Of a stretch of 64,000 nt of DNA, positions 17,190 to 27,173 are shown one piece after another (position 1 is the stretch's first letter; every line of letters starts with the position of its first letter). The stretch is from the NCBI RefSeq assembly GCF_027923765.1, contig NZ_AP026709.1, forward strand, positions 124,001 to 188,000. Reading direction: 5' to 3'. The notes under the pieces are model-generated. The model did not search any database and was not told the DNA's origin. It saw only the letters and a list, made by a program, of their open reading frames with translations. The translations under genes and the position numbers were made by a program. The stretch comes from Pseudodesulfovibrio nedwellii. GTDB taxonomy: Bacteria; Desulfobacterota; Desulfovibrionia; Desulfovibrionales; Desulfovibrionaceae.

Positions 17190-17214
17190 AGTCCTCGTCA
17201 TGAGGGCTTTTTTT
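17190..17214 (+). terminator. Rho-independent terminator after tRNA-Ser
   Basis: 7-bp stem AGTCCTC/GAGGGCT with one G-T pair and a 5-base loop, followed by a T-run. Confidence 0.8.
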
Positions 17215-17268
17215 GTTCCTTGTCGCATCTGAAAGACTGAGGAGTGGAGATGCTGGATATGTCAGGAG

Positions 17269-17547
17269 TTATTTTTGGGTGTAGATAAATAAAATTGTTG
17301 GTTCGGTTCCGTATTCATCATCCGCCATAAGCCCCATGCCGAGTAGCCAGGACATTGTGAGTTTGGCTTCGTCTTCGGAGGGGACTTCGTAACGGACAGG
17401 GTGAAGGTTGTTGTCATCATTTCGATCTGAACCTTCGTCTTCGATGCCTACGTACCAATCTTCGTGTATGCCACCGTGATGTGTAATGTAGCGAAGTACT
17501 TTTTCTACCACGGCTTCGTTGACTTTGGGGGGAGTTGTGTTGGGCAT
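17269..17547 (-). CDS. Small acidic protein of unknown function
   Basis: 92 residues from ATG 17547; a GTG at 17568 would add 7. No family recognised. It is acidic (GIEDEGSDRNDDNN, YEVPSEDEAK), with no membrane segment or Cys cluster. It ends near a tRNA and follows a small DUF1653-like gene on the same strand, from which a hairpin separates it. Confidence 0.5.
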   Translation of the reverse strand: MPNTTPPKVNEAVVEKVLRYITHHGGIHEDWYVGIEDEGSDRNDDNNLHPVRYEVPSEDEAKLTMSWLLGMGLMADDEYGTEPTILFIYTQK

Positions 17548-17570
17548 GTTTTTGTCTCTAAGTATCACTG

Positions 17571-17596
17571 CCTCAACCTGTTTTATTTGGTTGAGG
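17571..17596. terminator. Hairpin between two small leftward genes
   Basis: 8-bp perfect stem CCTCAACC/GGTTGAGG with a 10-base loop. There is no T-run, so it is an attenuator or stability element at best. Confidence 0.4.
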
Positions 17597-17608
17597 GCCT
17601 GTGAAAGT

Positions 17609-17830
17609 TTATATTTCTTGTCCTACCGGACCGAGTAGTTTCACAATGTCGTCAGCCTTTACGCTCTCGAATTTTTGATGGAATTCATCGCGTTCGCGAC
17701 AGAAGAGCCTTTCACTTTTTACTGGCCGGTACAGAATCATTTCTTGGTCGTCTTGCGCATTGGTGGCGTTGGTTACATTGTCCAAGGCAAAGTAGATATT
17801 GCCATTTTTTTTATTTCGGAAAAGAGCCAT
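17609..17830 (-). CDS. Small DUF1653-like protein
   Basis: 73 residues from ATG 17830, which follows GGAG by 7 bases. The sequence FRNKKNGNIYFALDNVTNAT...MILYRPV resembles the DUF1653 pattern (short beta-rich proteins with 'hyKgG.Y.vl' and 'vvYr' strands), but the match is from memory and loose. A longer reading from 17935 has no ribosome site and is rejected. Confidence 0.5.
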   Translation of the reverse strand: MALFRNKKNGNIYFALDNVTNATNAQDDQEMILYRPVKSERLFCRERDEFHQKFESVKADDIVKLLGPVGQEI

Positions 17831-18173
17831 ATTTGATCTCCATGTGATGGGTGCGAAGTTGCTTTTTGGGGAAGTAGAAGCTGTGTTGCGTGGACACTTG
17901 TAGCGTATTGATTGAAGTTTGGGCAAGTTGCTCAACGATGCTCAATATGGCTCTACACAATCGGTTTTTTTGGGTGTGTCATAAGGGAATATAATCTTAA
18001 ATGATTGTATTATTGGGGTTTGTATTGTTTTTTGGCTTGAAGTTAAGAAGGCTTCTTTGCTTTTTATGAAGTGAAGCAGAGGCTATGAGATTCGTCTGGT
18101 TTTGTCATTGGACAGAACCATTAAAAAATTTATCTTTGTTGCGGCCGAATATTACAAGAAAGGTATTGTTCTT

Positions 18174-21100
18174 TTATTTGCTCTTTTTTTCTAGTGATTC
18201 ATATTCTTGCATGAATTTTTTAACTTTCTCATGCCCATTTTTAAAGTCGAACCTGTCAAGCAGGGCACCAAGTTCTTTTGCGAAGAGTGGGGCCGAGTGT
18301 GTTAATTCGAGTTCGATGGATTGGTAAACCCCTCGGGCTTCAACGTCGTGTTTCTTTAAGAGTGAAGAAAGTTTTGTGAGGTATGGTGTTATTGATTTGA
18401 TTTCTTTAAGAAGTTTTTTGTCTGTTTTATACCCATTTATATTCTGCTCCTTTTGGGGGAATGTTTTAAAGATGCCTCTTTCAACCCGTTTTCTTTCCAT
18501 TTCAAATGTGCGCAGTTGGCTTTGAATTGTTTCAGAATTATTCAGTAGCGCTATTTCCATTTCCAAAGCGGATTGGTGCAGAACATTTGCTCCAACGTTG
18601 CCCGCGACACCCTTTATGCTGTGGACCAAGTGTTGTGCTTCATCAAGTTTATTCATGGAAATCAAAGTCGGAAGTTGTGAGTACGATTCTTTGCAATCAT
18701 ACGCGAAATTAATGAGGAGCCTTTTGAGAAGCACTGTGTTGCCTCGGACCCTTGCGAGAGCCTGTGCCGCGTCTATGCCGGGGATGCCCTCAAAAGCATG
18801 AAGAGGAGTTTCTTCGGTTGAGGGAGGACTGGGTGTGCTTTTTTTTACCTTTGAACAGTTGCGGAGCCATTTTGAAAGGACTTCCATGAGTATATCTGGA
18901 TCAATCGGCTTAGTAACATGGTCGTCCATGCCAGCAAGGAGACTCTTTTCCCTATCGCCGACGAGAGCATGTGCCGTCATTGCAATAATCGGGATCGATT
19001 GGAATTTTTCGTCGGCTCGGATATTTTTTACGGCCTTGAAGCCATCCATAATCGGCATTTGAATGTCCATGAGTACAGCATCGTACGTGTTGACCTTGAC
19101 CATTTCGACCGCTTCCTGTCCATTGTTGGCAATGGATACAATGATATCTGCACCTTCAAGAATTTCCCGTGCAACTTGTTGATTGATTTCATTGTCTTCA
19201 GCCAACAAAATATGGGCTCCGGCCACATTGGGTGGTATTCCTATTCGTGTTTTTTCAGCGGTGATTTTGTTCATTCGGAATTTGTCGTTGGTGATGGTTT
19301 CCATGATGGTGTCAAATAGAATTGATCGATTGAATGGTTTGAGCATGAAGCCGTCCAGATCAACTTGTTCAGCACGATGTCGAATTTCATCTTGGCCATA
19401 TGCCGTGAGCATAATGACTTTAGGAATATTTTTAAGTCGTGTGGTCCTTTTGATTTTTTGTACCAATTCGATACCATCAATATCCGGCATCCTCCAATCC
19501 GTTATAACGAGTTTGAATGGGGACGATTCATCGTTTTTATACAGTAATTCAAGAGCCTGCCCTCCGTTCTTCGCGGTTTCCACATCGAAGGTGAAAGAGC
19601 GCAAAACCTTGTCGAGAACCATTCTTGACATTTTACTGTCGTCCACGGCCAAAACTCGCATCCCTTTGACTTCATTTGGATATATGTGATGTGCACCTGT
19701 ATGTTTGGCTTGTAGTCCGAACGGGAGGGTAAAAATGAATTCACTTCCTTCTCCTATGTCACTTTTTAGTTCCATGGCGCCGCCCATCAATTCCACGAGT
19801 CTTTTACTGATGGTCAGACCGAGTCCCGTTCCTCCGAATTGGCGAGAAATGGAACCATCAGCCTGACTGAAGGGTTGAAATAGTTTGGCGGCCTGTTCAG
19901 GAGAAATCCCTATGCCTGTATCTTTGACGGAAAATTGAATCAAAGCAGTGTCATTCGTTTCCTCAATGAGTCTTGCTGCAATGATGATCTCACCGGATTC
20001 CGTGAATTTTATGGCATTTCCGGTCAGATTGAGAAGCACCTGCCCCAGTCTAAGCCGATCACCGATAAGGAGATTGGGAACAGTACTTTTTACCATCAGC
20101 AGGAATTCGATCCCTTTTTGTTCTGCCTGAAGGCCGAGCATGTTGACTATGTCGTTGAGCACATCGTCCAGAATGAAATCAACTTCTCCAACTTCCAGTT
20201 TACCAGCTTCGATTTTGGAGAAATCAAGTATATCGTTGATGATTCCAAGTAATGATTTTGCTGATATATCGACCTTGGTGAGATAGTCGGACTGTTTGGA
20301 GGTCAATTCCGTTTTGAGAGCAAGGTGTGTTAAACCAATAACTGCATTCATCGGGGTGCGTATTTCATGGCTCATTCGAGCTAGGAAATCACTTTTGGCC
20401 CGGTTGGCGTCTTCAGCTTCCAGTTTGGCTTTTTCAAGTCTTCTTCGGCCTTGTGCCCGTACGCCGATGAATCTGGCTCTGGTGAGGCCTCCAAAAAGAA
20501 TAATAAGAAATACATATGTGTAAATGATTGTGTAATTATTGAATATTTGCGCATAAGATGTCGCAATGGTTGATGCCCGAGTAAGGCATACGACTTTCCA
20601 TCGGCGTGTATCTTCGTTGAGTTCGTTGCTCCTAGCATTTGGGGCAACAACGATGGTTGAATAAGTATATAATCCTTCCGTCGCGGAAAATTGTCCTTCT
20701 TTGGATGAGGTCATTTGTTTCCATGCATGAGGGTTTATCGTGCCGAAACCAACGGGTTTTCGATCTTTATACATGAATGACCATTCTTGACTTTTGTCTG
20801 GAGATAAAAGCCAATATCCCTCGTCGTTCAGGAGCATGGAGAGTTCTCGATCACTACTTTTGTTCGCAGCAATACTATCCAGTATTTTTTGGCCAAGATA
20901 GTTGAGGATTACAATGCCGAGTTGTTGCCTTGAATCGTCATAAATGGGCATGGATACCCTAATCATGGGCTTGAGCGGTTGTTCGATTTTTCCATTTTCT
21001 ATATTGAGATCAAATGGTGATACATAAACTTCACCCTGTTTGAGATTCTGTGATTCCTTAAAGTAATAGCGGTCACTTTTGTCTTGGAGCTTTTGCGAAG

Positions 21101-21548
21101 GGACTGCCTTTGGGTGTCCATTGTTGTAATTGACCCGGACGAGTTCCATTCCGTTATTGTCGAGGATCCTCACTTGATCATATGATTTGTTGATCCGGCA
21201 CAATGCTATGAATTCCGATTCCAAATTTGATTGAGTCGTGGGATTTCTGTCCTTCAGAAAGCGTTTTACTTCGACGTGGTTGCCTGCCAGTTCAAGATCG
21301 TTAAACAGACTTTTCAAATCAAGACTGATCGTACGAGACAGCAGATTGTTGTGCATTCTTTCGTTGATTTTAATGACATTTTCTATGGATTCAGTTTCCA
21401 TGAGATACATATAATAGCAACCAGTGGCAGCCAAAGCCCCAAGGATGATGGTTGTAATAAGGAAACTTCGAATGATAATAAAGGATTCAGCGTGTTTCTT
21501 CTTCACATTTGCCTTCTTCTTAATCTGTTGAGGTAAAGAAAATTGCAT
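18174..21548 (-). CDS. Hybrid histidine kinase: Cache-HisKA-HATPase-receiver-receiver-Hpt
   Basis: 1124 residues. Membrane segments at about 23-50 and 338-357 bracket a 290-residue periplasmic double-Cache sensor (DNNGMELVRVNYNNG, DKSDRYYFKESQNLKQGEVYVSPF). The phospho-acceptor is in MSHEIRTPMN (about 392), followed by an ATPase domain with DTGIGI and GGTGLGL. Two receivers come next (about 640-755 with ITDWRMPDIDG, about 785-905 with LMDIQMPIMDG), then an Hpt domain with HSIKG (about 980). This is a complete phosphorelay in one chain, as in BarA-type proteins; its response regulator is not adjacent. The periplasmic ligand is unknown, probably a small carboxylate or amino acid. Confidence 0.92.
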   Translation of the reverse strand: MQFSLPQQIKKKANVKKKHAESFIIIRSFLITTIILGALAATGCYYMYLMETESIENVIKINERMHNNLLSRTISLDLKSLFNDLELAGNHVEVKRFLKDRNPTTQSNLESEFIALCRINKSYDQVRILDNNGMELVRVNYNNGHPKAVPSQKLQDKSDRYYFKESQNLKQGEVYVSPFDLNIENGKIEQPLKPMIRVSMPIYDDSRQQLGIVILNYLGQKILDSIAANKSSDRELSMLLNDEGYWLLSPDKSQEWSFMYKDRKPVGFGTINPHAWKQMTSSKEGQFSATEGLYTYSTIVVAPNARSNELNEDTRRWKVVCLTRASTIATSYAQIFNNYTIIYTYVFLIILFGGLTRARFIGVRAQGRRRLEKAKLEAEDANRAKSDFLARMSHEIRTPMNAVIGLTHLALKTELTSKQSDYLTKVDISAKSLLGIINDILDFSKIEAGKLEVGEVDFILDDVLNDIVNMLGLQAEQKGIEFLLMVKSTVPNLLIGDRLRLGQVLLNLTGNAIKFTESGEIIIAARLIEETNDTALIQFSVKDTGIGISPEQAAKLFQPFSQADGSISRQFGGTGLGLTISKRLVELMGGAMELKSDIGEGSEFIFTLPFGLQAKHTGAHHIYPNEVKGMRVLAVDDSKMSRMVLDKVLRSFTFDVETAKNGGQALELLYKNDESSPFKLVITDWRMPDIDGIELVQKIKRTTRLKNIPKVIMLTAYGQDEIRHRAEQVDLDGFMLKPFNRSILFDTIMETITNDKFRMNKITAEKTRIGIPPNVAGAHILLAEDNEINQQVAREILEGADIIVSIANNGQEAVEMVKVNTYDAVLMDIQMPIMDGFKAVKNIRADEKFQSIPIIAMTAHALVGDREKSLLAGMDDHVTKPIDPDILMEVLSKWLRNCSKVKKSTPSPPSTEETPLHAFEGIPGIDAAQALARVRGNTVLLKRLLINFAYDCKESYSQLPTLISMNKLDEAQHLVHSIKGVAGNVGANVLHQSALEMEIALLNNSETIQSQLRTFEMERKRVERGIFKTFPQKEQNINGYKTDKKLLKEIKSITPYLTKLSSLLKKHDVEARGVYQSIELELTHSAPLFAKELGALLDRFDFKNGHEKVKKFMQEYESLEKKSK

Positions 21549-22068
21549 ATGTAATTTGTTATCAGATCATAGAGCCTTGGCGCATTATTATTTTGTTCTA
21601 TGCGATTTCTTTTGAGCCTCTTGAAAGGGTGATTTTATTATTAGCATGTTGTGTAATGGTGAGAATGTTTGGAATATTGTGAGTCCTGATGGTTTTTTTT
21701 GAAAGGGCAAATTCTTGCTATAGGGTCATTCGTTCTTCGATGGGAAAGAAAAATGGGTTCAGCTGATGAAACAGTTGAACCCATTTTATTGCGTTGTGAG
21801 TTTCTTTGAAAATGGAGTGAGCGGGGATTCTGTCAACGTTTTGTTTGAACCGTCTGGAGTGAGTTGTGGCCGCTGTCAGGGTTGTTTCTGATACTTAGGG
21901 CGTCCCTGATACTGTGTAAATGGAACAGTTCTTTTGATGGTACAAATTATGAGGCAAAATATTCATATCAGATTATAATACTCAATTAGATATTGAGGCG
22001 TAGATTGTACTATCTGGGTAGGATGAATTGAGGGGAACTGTATTGTGAATGGATAGGAGGTGTTAAGG
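21549..22068. other. Long intergenic region between divergent kinase and chemoreceptor genes
   Basis: No coding signal in 520 bases. It contains a strong terminator-like hairpin at 21750-21786 that belongs to neither neighbour, because both genes read outward. A small untranslated transcript is one explanation. The chemoreceptor's promoter must lie between 21790 and 22055. Confidence 0.5.
21750..21786. terminator. Orphan bidirectional terminator hairpin
   Basis: AAAATGGGTTCA pairs perfectly with TGAACCCATTTT, with CTG/CAG extending the stem inside. The flanking A- and T-runs would stop transcription in either direction. Confidence 0.7.
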
Positions 22069-23649
22069 ATGAATATATCCCTTAACAATAAGGTGAGAAT
22101 TAATTTGGCGGTGTGCATTGGGGTCATTCTGATTTCTTTGCCGCTTATGTTCAGGGCTTTGGATGAGGTTAATCGTGATTGGAATGCGTACACATCCAAC
22201 GCGGTTGCAAGACAGAAGTTGCTCACTCAGATCAAGGAGCAATTTGGTTACGGTGGGATTATTCATAATTTTAAAAATTATGTTCTTCGTGGTCAGCCCA
22301 AATTTAAAGAACGGATTACGAAGAACCAAACACAGATTCTCGGATATCTCGATGAATATAGGAAGCTAGGGGTGACCCCAGCCGAAGAACAGGCTTTGGA
22401 TAAGATCAAGGGGGTCATGCAGAATTATTTTTCGAATGTCGTTCTTGTCGAAAAGTTGTGGGCCGAAGGGAAAACGCCCAAAGAGGTGGATGGAGTTGTC
22501 AAGATTAGTGACAAACCGGCTTTTGAAGGATTTTTGGTTCTCAATGAACGCTTCAACGTGATGGAAGCCGGATTAATCTCGGGCATGGAGAGTTGTATTT
22601 CCCAAGTGACGTGGGTCAGTGCAATTTCAATGTTGTTATTGATTTGTCTCGTTTTGATGGCAAATTTTCTTCTTCGTAGTGTGGTCAGGGATACCGGTTT
22701 GATTTCCAATTGGGCATCGGCGGTTGATAAGGACATCTACCATTCAGGCGAACTTGAGTTTAAGCGTTCTGACGAGTTGGGGCTTTTGGCTGATTCCGTG
22801 CGGGCTATGACGACCAAATTGACGAGTGTGATTCGTGAGATCGTATCCGTATCAGAAAAGGTCAGTTCCTGTAGTGACACTTTGTCCATCTCAACGGATG
22901 AAATTTCAAGAGGAGCCTCCCAACAAGCCGCCAGCGTAGAGGAAATTTCAGCTTCCATGGAGCAGATGGCGAGCAATATCGGGCAGAATGCGGAAAATGC
23001 CCGGAGTACAGATACGATTGCCAGAGATTCGGGCGCGCGGGCCACTGAATGCGGCAAGGCTGTAGCGCATACTGTCGATGCTATGAAAGAAATTGCTGAA
23101 AAAATATCCATTATTGAAGAAATCGCCCGACAGACCAATTTGTTGGCACTCAATGCAGCTATTGAAGCAGCAAGGGCGGGTGAACATGGTAAAGGGTTTG
23201 CCGTGGTCGCAGCCGAGGTCCGTCGATTGGCAGAACGAAGCGGCATCGCAGCCACTGAGATTAGCGAACTTTCAACCACCAGTGTGGATGTGGCTGACAA
23301 AGCAGGAATTATGCTGTCGGAGCTTGTTCCTGATATTGAAAAGACTGCGGAGTTGGTTCAGGAAATCAACGTGTCCAGCAACGAGCAAAATACCGGCGCT
23401 TCACAGGTTAACACGTCTATTCAGATACTTGATGAAGTTATACAGCGTAATGCTACGGTTTCGGAACAGACTGCCGGAACAGCTCAGGAGCTTTCATCTC
23501 AGGCGGAATATCTTACTGGGATTCTGAATAGGTTCGGGGGGAACGATGGTGTGAGTTTTTCTCCGCCCACCGTGGTCACGACTGTACGGAAGTCTCCGGG
23601 AACCTTGAGCGAGGGGGGTGTCTCAAGAGGGTTCGAGTTGGATATGTAG
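22069..23649 (+). CDS. Methyl-accepting chemotaxis protein
   Basis: 526 residues from ATG 22069, which has AGGAGG 8 bases upstream. Membrane segments at about 7-27 and 182-202 bracket a helical periplasmic domain with the striking [17 protein letters not shown] motif. HAMP and the cytoplasmic signalling domain follow; the conserved hairpin tip is [41 protein letters not shown]. It relays a periplasmic signal to CheA/CheW, which are not in the window. The ligand is unknown. No C-terminal CheR-tethering pentapeptide is evident. Confidence 0.95.
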   Translation: MNISLNNKVRINLAVCIGVILISLPLMFRALDEVNRDWNAYTSNAVARQKLLTQIKEQFGYGGIIHNFKNYVLRGQPKFKERITKNQTQILGYLDEYRKLGVTPAEEQALDKIKGVMQNYFSNVVLVEKLWAEGKTPKEVDGVVKISDKPAFEGFLVLNERFNVMEAGLISGMESCISQVTWVSAISMLLLICLVLMANFLLRSVVRDTGLISNWASAVDKDIYHSGELEFKRSDELGLLADSVRAMTTKLTSVIREIVSVSEKVSSCSDTLSISTDEISRGASQQAASVEEISASMEQMASNIGQNAENARSTDTIARDSGARATECGKAVAHTVDAMKEIAEKISIIEEIARQTNLLALNAAIEAARAGEHGKGFAVVAAEVRRLAERSGIAATEISELSTTSVDVADKAGIMLSELVPDIEKTAELVQEINVSSNEQNTGASQVNTSIQILDEVIQRNATVSEQTAGTAQELSSQAEYLTGILNRFGGNDGVSFSPPTVVTTVRKSPGTLSEGGVSRGFELDM

Positions 23650-23721
23650 GCGACGAGTAGAAGTTGTGCCGGAAAAGAAATTGTGTCGATTTTTGTAATG
23701 TTTCTTGTTTTTATTAAGCCT

Positions 23722-23759
23722 ACGGTCCTTACAGATGCATTGTGAGGACCGTGGGTTTT
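23722..23759 (+). terminator. Terminator between chemoreceptor and ogt
   Basis: Stem ACGGTCCT/AGGACCGT with an inner TTACA/TGTGA pairing, followed by GGGTTTT. It lies between converging genes. Confidence 0.75.
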
Positions 23760-23797
23760 GAATGTTTCGGATTCCATTGTTGTCTTTGTTGATTTTT

Positions 23798-24277
23798 TCA
23801 TATCGCTTTTTCGAGATTCAGGAGCTTCATCTTTGCATCCAATCCATGAGCGAAGCCAATGAGTTTCCCGTTGGAACCAATGACCCTGTGACATGGCACG
23901 ATGATTGGGATGGGGTTTTTCGAATTTGCCATACCGATGGCACGTGAAGCGTTTGGATTGCCTACGGCTATGGCTATTTCTTTGTAGCTTCGTACTTCGC
24001 CGTAGGGGATGTCGCTGAGTGCATTCCATACGTCTTTTTGGAATTCTGTTCCGTGTGGAGTTAGGTTCACAGTGAAGTCTTTTCTTTTTCCTGCACAATA
24101 TTCGAGTATTTGTGTTTTGGCTTTATCAAAGATTACGTCGTTTTTTGTCCACGCTGGGTCGATGATGAATTCGCGCTTTCCTGTGCCGGTGACCATGTGC
24201 AGGTTGGTGATTCCCTGGTCTGTGCCAACGAGGATAATTTTCCACAGAGGGGTGTCGAATGTCGTATACTGAAGCAT
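23798..24277 (-). CDS. ogt: Methylated-DNA--protein-cysteine methyltransferase
   Basis: 159 residues from ATG 24277, with AAGGAG 8 bases upstream. The active-site motif IVPCHRVIG contains the Cys that accepts O6-alkyl groups from guanine in a suicide reaction. The DNA-binding helix precedes it (IPYGEVRSYKEIAIAVGNPNASRAIG). The start lies one base after the stop of the Ada-AlkA gene, so the two are one adaptive-response unit. Length and domain order are typical of Ogt. Confidence 0.95.
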   Translation of the reverse strand: MLQYTTFDTPLWKIILVGTDQGITNLHMVTGTGKREFIIDPAWTKNDVIFDKAKTQILEYCAGKRKDFTVNLTPHGTEFQKDVWNALSDIPYGEVRSYKEIAIAVGNPNASRAIGMANSKNPIPIIVPCHRVIGSNGKLIGFAHGLDAKMKLLNLEKAI

Positions 24278-24278
24278 A

Positions 24279-25724
24279 TTATTTCTCCTTCGAAGAGTTC
24301 CATAGGCAGAGCGCTGCATATGCCCTGTATGGACGCCATTTTTCGCTCTGTTTCAAAATATTATGTACGGTTGGTTTTTTGTCGTCGAGCATCATTGCCT
24401 TGATGATTCCGAGGTCGCTGGCCGGGAAGCTGTCGATTATGCCCAGTCCTCGCATTCCTACATAGTTGACCGTCCACGGCCCTATGCCTTTGAGTGCAGA
24501 AAATTGTTGGTTGAACGTTTCAAGGCTTTGGTTTGGTGACAAGGAAATTTTTTTATCGATGACCGCCTGTATGGCTGTTTGAAGGGTTTGTTGTCGGGTT
24601 TTGGTAATTCCCAATTTATCGAGGTTCATAGTCATGAATTCTTTTGGCTGTGGGAAAAAAAAGTGAAGTCCATGTGGGAAAGAGTCGTCTGTTTGAAGAT
24701 TACTTCTCTTTGCAATACGCCCGGCAAGGGTGGTGGCTGCTTTGACCGTGATCTGTTGACCGAGGATCGCTCGAATGATGAATTCGAATGGGTCAAAAGC
24801 GACGGGAAGTCTCGGCACGTGGCTATTGTCCATGCCTTTTGAAAGCAGAGGGTCATTGATGAAGCGTTTATTGATGTCGGAAAAATCCGTATCCAGATCA
24901 AACATTCGTCGCACTTGATTGTGTATTTGCATGAAGCATTTGATGTCGTCACAGACAATGGACAATGCAAGAGCCGATTGGGCCGGGTGGTCACATACTG
25001 TGAAATATCCGCGTGTGTTTCGAGTGCGGAAAGTCCGGCTGTAGCTTGTATGTGTAACCAGCTCTACGCCTTCTATGGCGCGAATCCTGAGGAATGTGAG
25101 GATTTGCTTGAAGTCGAAGGGTGGAGAATAGCGTAAGAGCAGTGTGGTGTTGTCCTGAATATGTGCTTGCTGCGAAAGGTTTCTTGCTTCGGTTGGCGTT
25201 TTCCCGAAGGTCGCTTTGAATGCCTCATTGAATTGTTTGATGGAGTTGAATCCAGAAGCAAAGGCAATGTCTGTCACGGGTTTGTTGGAGGAGATCAGGA
25301 GCTTTTTTGCAAACAGAGTTTTGTGATAGCGGGCGATTTTGATCGGCGGCACACCGAGGTTGTCTACAAAGAGTTTGCGCAAATGGCGTTCGGAGATCAT
25401 GAGGTCTGCGGCTAGCTCGGCGAGAGTATGGTCGTTGAGATAGCCGTCAAAGATGTTTTTAAGAGCCGTGTCGACGACTGATGTACCATTTGCATTGCCG
25501 TTGTAATAATCGATTTCAATATCTGGACGACATCGAAGACATGGGCGGAATCCTTTTTCCAGGGCGGCGAATATGGTGTCGAAATATTCGACGTTCTCTT
25601 CTTTGGCTGTGGGGGCTGGACAGGAAGGGCGACAGAATATCCCTGTTGTTTTGACGCCGAAAAAAAAATTCCCATCAAAATTCTTGTCTTTTCTTTGCCG
25701 TGCCCTGCTGAATTTCGTATCCAT
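24279..25724 (-). CDS. Ada-type regulator fused to AlkA 3-methyladenine DNA glycosylase
   Basis: 481 residues in four parts: an Ada zinc domain (about 10-80) with FCRPSCPA and PCLRCRP as the four Cys; an AraC-type helix-turn-helix (about 85-180); an AlkA N-terminal domain (about 195-300); and an HhH-GPD glycosylase (about 310-475) with LKGIGPWTVNYVGMRGLG and the catalytic Asp in SFPASDLGI. Methyl transfer from methylphosphotriesters to the Ada Cys should turn on transcription of its own operon, while the AlkA part removes alkylated bases. The O6-methylguanine activity of classical Ada is encoded separately by the next gene. Confidence 0.92.
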   Translation of the reverse strand: MDTKFSRARQRKDKNFDGNFFFGVKTTGIFCRPSCPAPTAKEENVEYFDTIFAALEKGFRPCLRCRPDIEIDYYNGNANGTSVVDTALKNIFDGYLNDHTLAELAADLMISERHLRKLFVDNLGVPPIKIARYHKTLFAKKLLISSNKPVTDIAFASGFNSIKQFNEAFKATFGKTPTEARNLSQQAHIQDNTTLLLRYSPPFDFKQILTFLRIRAIEGVELVTHTSYSRTFRTRNTRGYFTVCDHPAQSALALSIVCDDIKCFMQIHNQVRRMFDLDTDFSDINKRFINDPLLSKGMDNSHVPRLPVAFDPFEFIIRAILGQQITVKAATTLAGRIAKRSNLQTDDSFPHGLHFFFPQPKEFMTMNLDKLGITKTRQQTLQTAIQAVIDKKISLSPNQSLETFNQQFSALKGIGPWTVNYVGMRGLGIIDSFPASDLGIIKAMMLDDKKPTVHNILKQSEKWRPYRAYAALCLWNSSKEK

Positions 25725-25822
25725 GATGCTATCCTGCGCTTGAAGTCATTCAATATCATGTTTTTGGCCGAATTTTTCGCCAGTGACTAGCGGTTTTCGG
25801 TCCGGGCATCATTTTATTATGG

Positions 25823-27040
25823 CTACAGTGCGCAGTTTTGATGCAATTTTTGTAGAACCAATGCCCCGGCTCCCCGTGCGTAGTTTTCTTCGCGCCAAGG
25901 GCGGATGACAAGGCGTGGCATGGGGCCAAATACTTTGGAATTGCATGCGTCCATGGCTTGGGACAGCGGGGCGAAAAGCATGTCTTCAGCTAGATTGTTT
26001 TTGCCTGTGATAATGATAGTTTCCGGATTCAGGATGCGGGTCAGATCTGTAATACGCTTGCCGAGAATAGTACCCGCACGGGTGAAAATATCAAGCAGAG
26101 CCTGTTCGCCATTTTTCGCAGCATCAATGACGATTTCTAACGTGATGTTTTTTGATTCAGGGTGCCACAATCCCTTTTGAGCTGCTTTGTGTGCTTCTTT
26201 GAGAATGGCGTGAGGCGACGCGACCGCCTCAAGACAGCCAGTCATACCGCAACGACATATTGAATCATGGCAGTTGCCTCTGACGTGACCGAATTCTCCG
26301 GCCATTCCTTGCCAGCCACGCACCAGAGCACCGTTGGCGTAAAGTCCCAGGCCGACGCCGTGTTCTAGAGTGGTGACGACAAAATTATCGATTCCTTGTG
26401 CTGCGCCGAACCAATGTTCGAATATGGCCAATGTGTTGGAGCTGTTTTCGATAAAAGTTTGGAAGCCGGTCCGTTTTTCCACCAGATCCTTGAATGGGAC
26501 ATCTGACCAGTCAAATCCCTTGTTAAAACCGGGATGGAAATGGATCATGCCGTTATCGGAATTGACCAATCCTGGTATGCCGAGACCTAGGCCAGAGATA
26601 TCCTCCGGTATGAAACCGTTTCGCTGACAGCACGTTCTGACGGTTTCAGCAACGAGGTCAGCAATTTTTTCGGGAGTTGTGGCATTTTTATCCAGAAGTC
26701 GTGCATGAGATCCAATGATCTGCGCTTCCAGATTGATGACCACCACGCTGATTTGTCGTGATGTGATATATGCTCCGGCGACGAAGGTTCCGTCTGGATT
26801 CAGGGAAAGCAGGATGGGCGGACGTCCTGTGTGGTTACCCGGAGTCGATTTTTCCAACAGCAGGTTTTCTTGAAGCAGAGCCGCAGTGATGTCTGTAACT
26901 GTTGATTGTCCCAGTCCGGTCTGGGCGGCTATGTGTGTGCGCGAGATTTCGCCCTGCAACCGGATTGTTTTGAGCACGCTGTCACGGTTAATGGCGCGCA
27001 TGAGTTCCCTGTTGGCCGTTTGCACTCGATCTCTTTGCAC
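25823..27040 (-). CDS. ROK-family transcriptional repressor (NagC/XylR-like)
   Basis: 405 residues. An N-terminal winged helix (about 15-80; LKTIRLQGEISRTHIAAQTGLGQSTVTDITAALLQENLL) is followed by a ROK sugar-binding domain with GLGIPG, the EHGVGLGLYANG loop and the zinc cluster CHDSICRCGMTGC. Lying next to an amino-sugar ABC importer and nag genes, it is very probably the repressor of this island, released by N-acetylglucosamine or its 6-phosphate. It is transcribed separately from the importer, since a strong terminator lies upstream. Confidence 0.9.
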   Translation of the reverse strand: MQRDRVQTANRELMRAINRDSVLKTIRLQGEISRTHIAAQTGLGQSTVTDITAALLQENLLLEKSTPGNHTGRPPILLSLNPDGTFVAGAYITSRQISVVVINLEAQIIGSHARLLDKNATTPEKIADLVAETVRTCCQRNGFIPEDISGLGLGIPGLVNSDNGMIHFHPGFNKGFDWSDVPFKDLVEKRTGFQTFIENSSNTLAIFEHWFGAAQGIDNFVVTTLEHGVGLGLYANGALVRGWQGMAGEFGHVRGNCHDSICRCGMTGCLEAVASPHAILKEAHKAAQKGLWHPESKNITLEIVIDAAKNGEQALLDIFTRAGTILGKRITDLTRILNPETIIITGKNNLAEDMLFAPLSQAMDACNSKVFGPMPRLVIRPWREENYARGAGALVLQKLHQNCAL

Positions 27041-27117
27041 TCGATCCCTCCCCTCTGAATTCGTTCGATGTATAGTCGTCAGCGAGAATTTTTACAATAA
27101 GGGAGATGAGATCATGC

Positions 27118-27151
27118 AAAAAGGGTCGCCGAAAACTCGGCGACCCTTTTT
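27118..27151 (-). terminator. Strong terminator at the end of the ABC importer operon
   Basis: 15-bp perfect stem (AAAAAGGGTCGCCGA / TCGGCGACCCTTTTT) with a 4-base loop and T-runs on both strands. It separates the importer from the ROK gene. Confidence 0.92.
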
Positions 27152-27173
27152 GATTTTTGTTTGTGAGTAGGGG

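Noticed and set aside
16953-17190. Open frames on both strands across 16953-17190
   Set aside because: They run through the tRNA-Ser gene and are by-products of its sequence.
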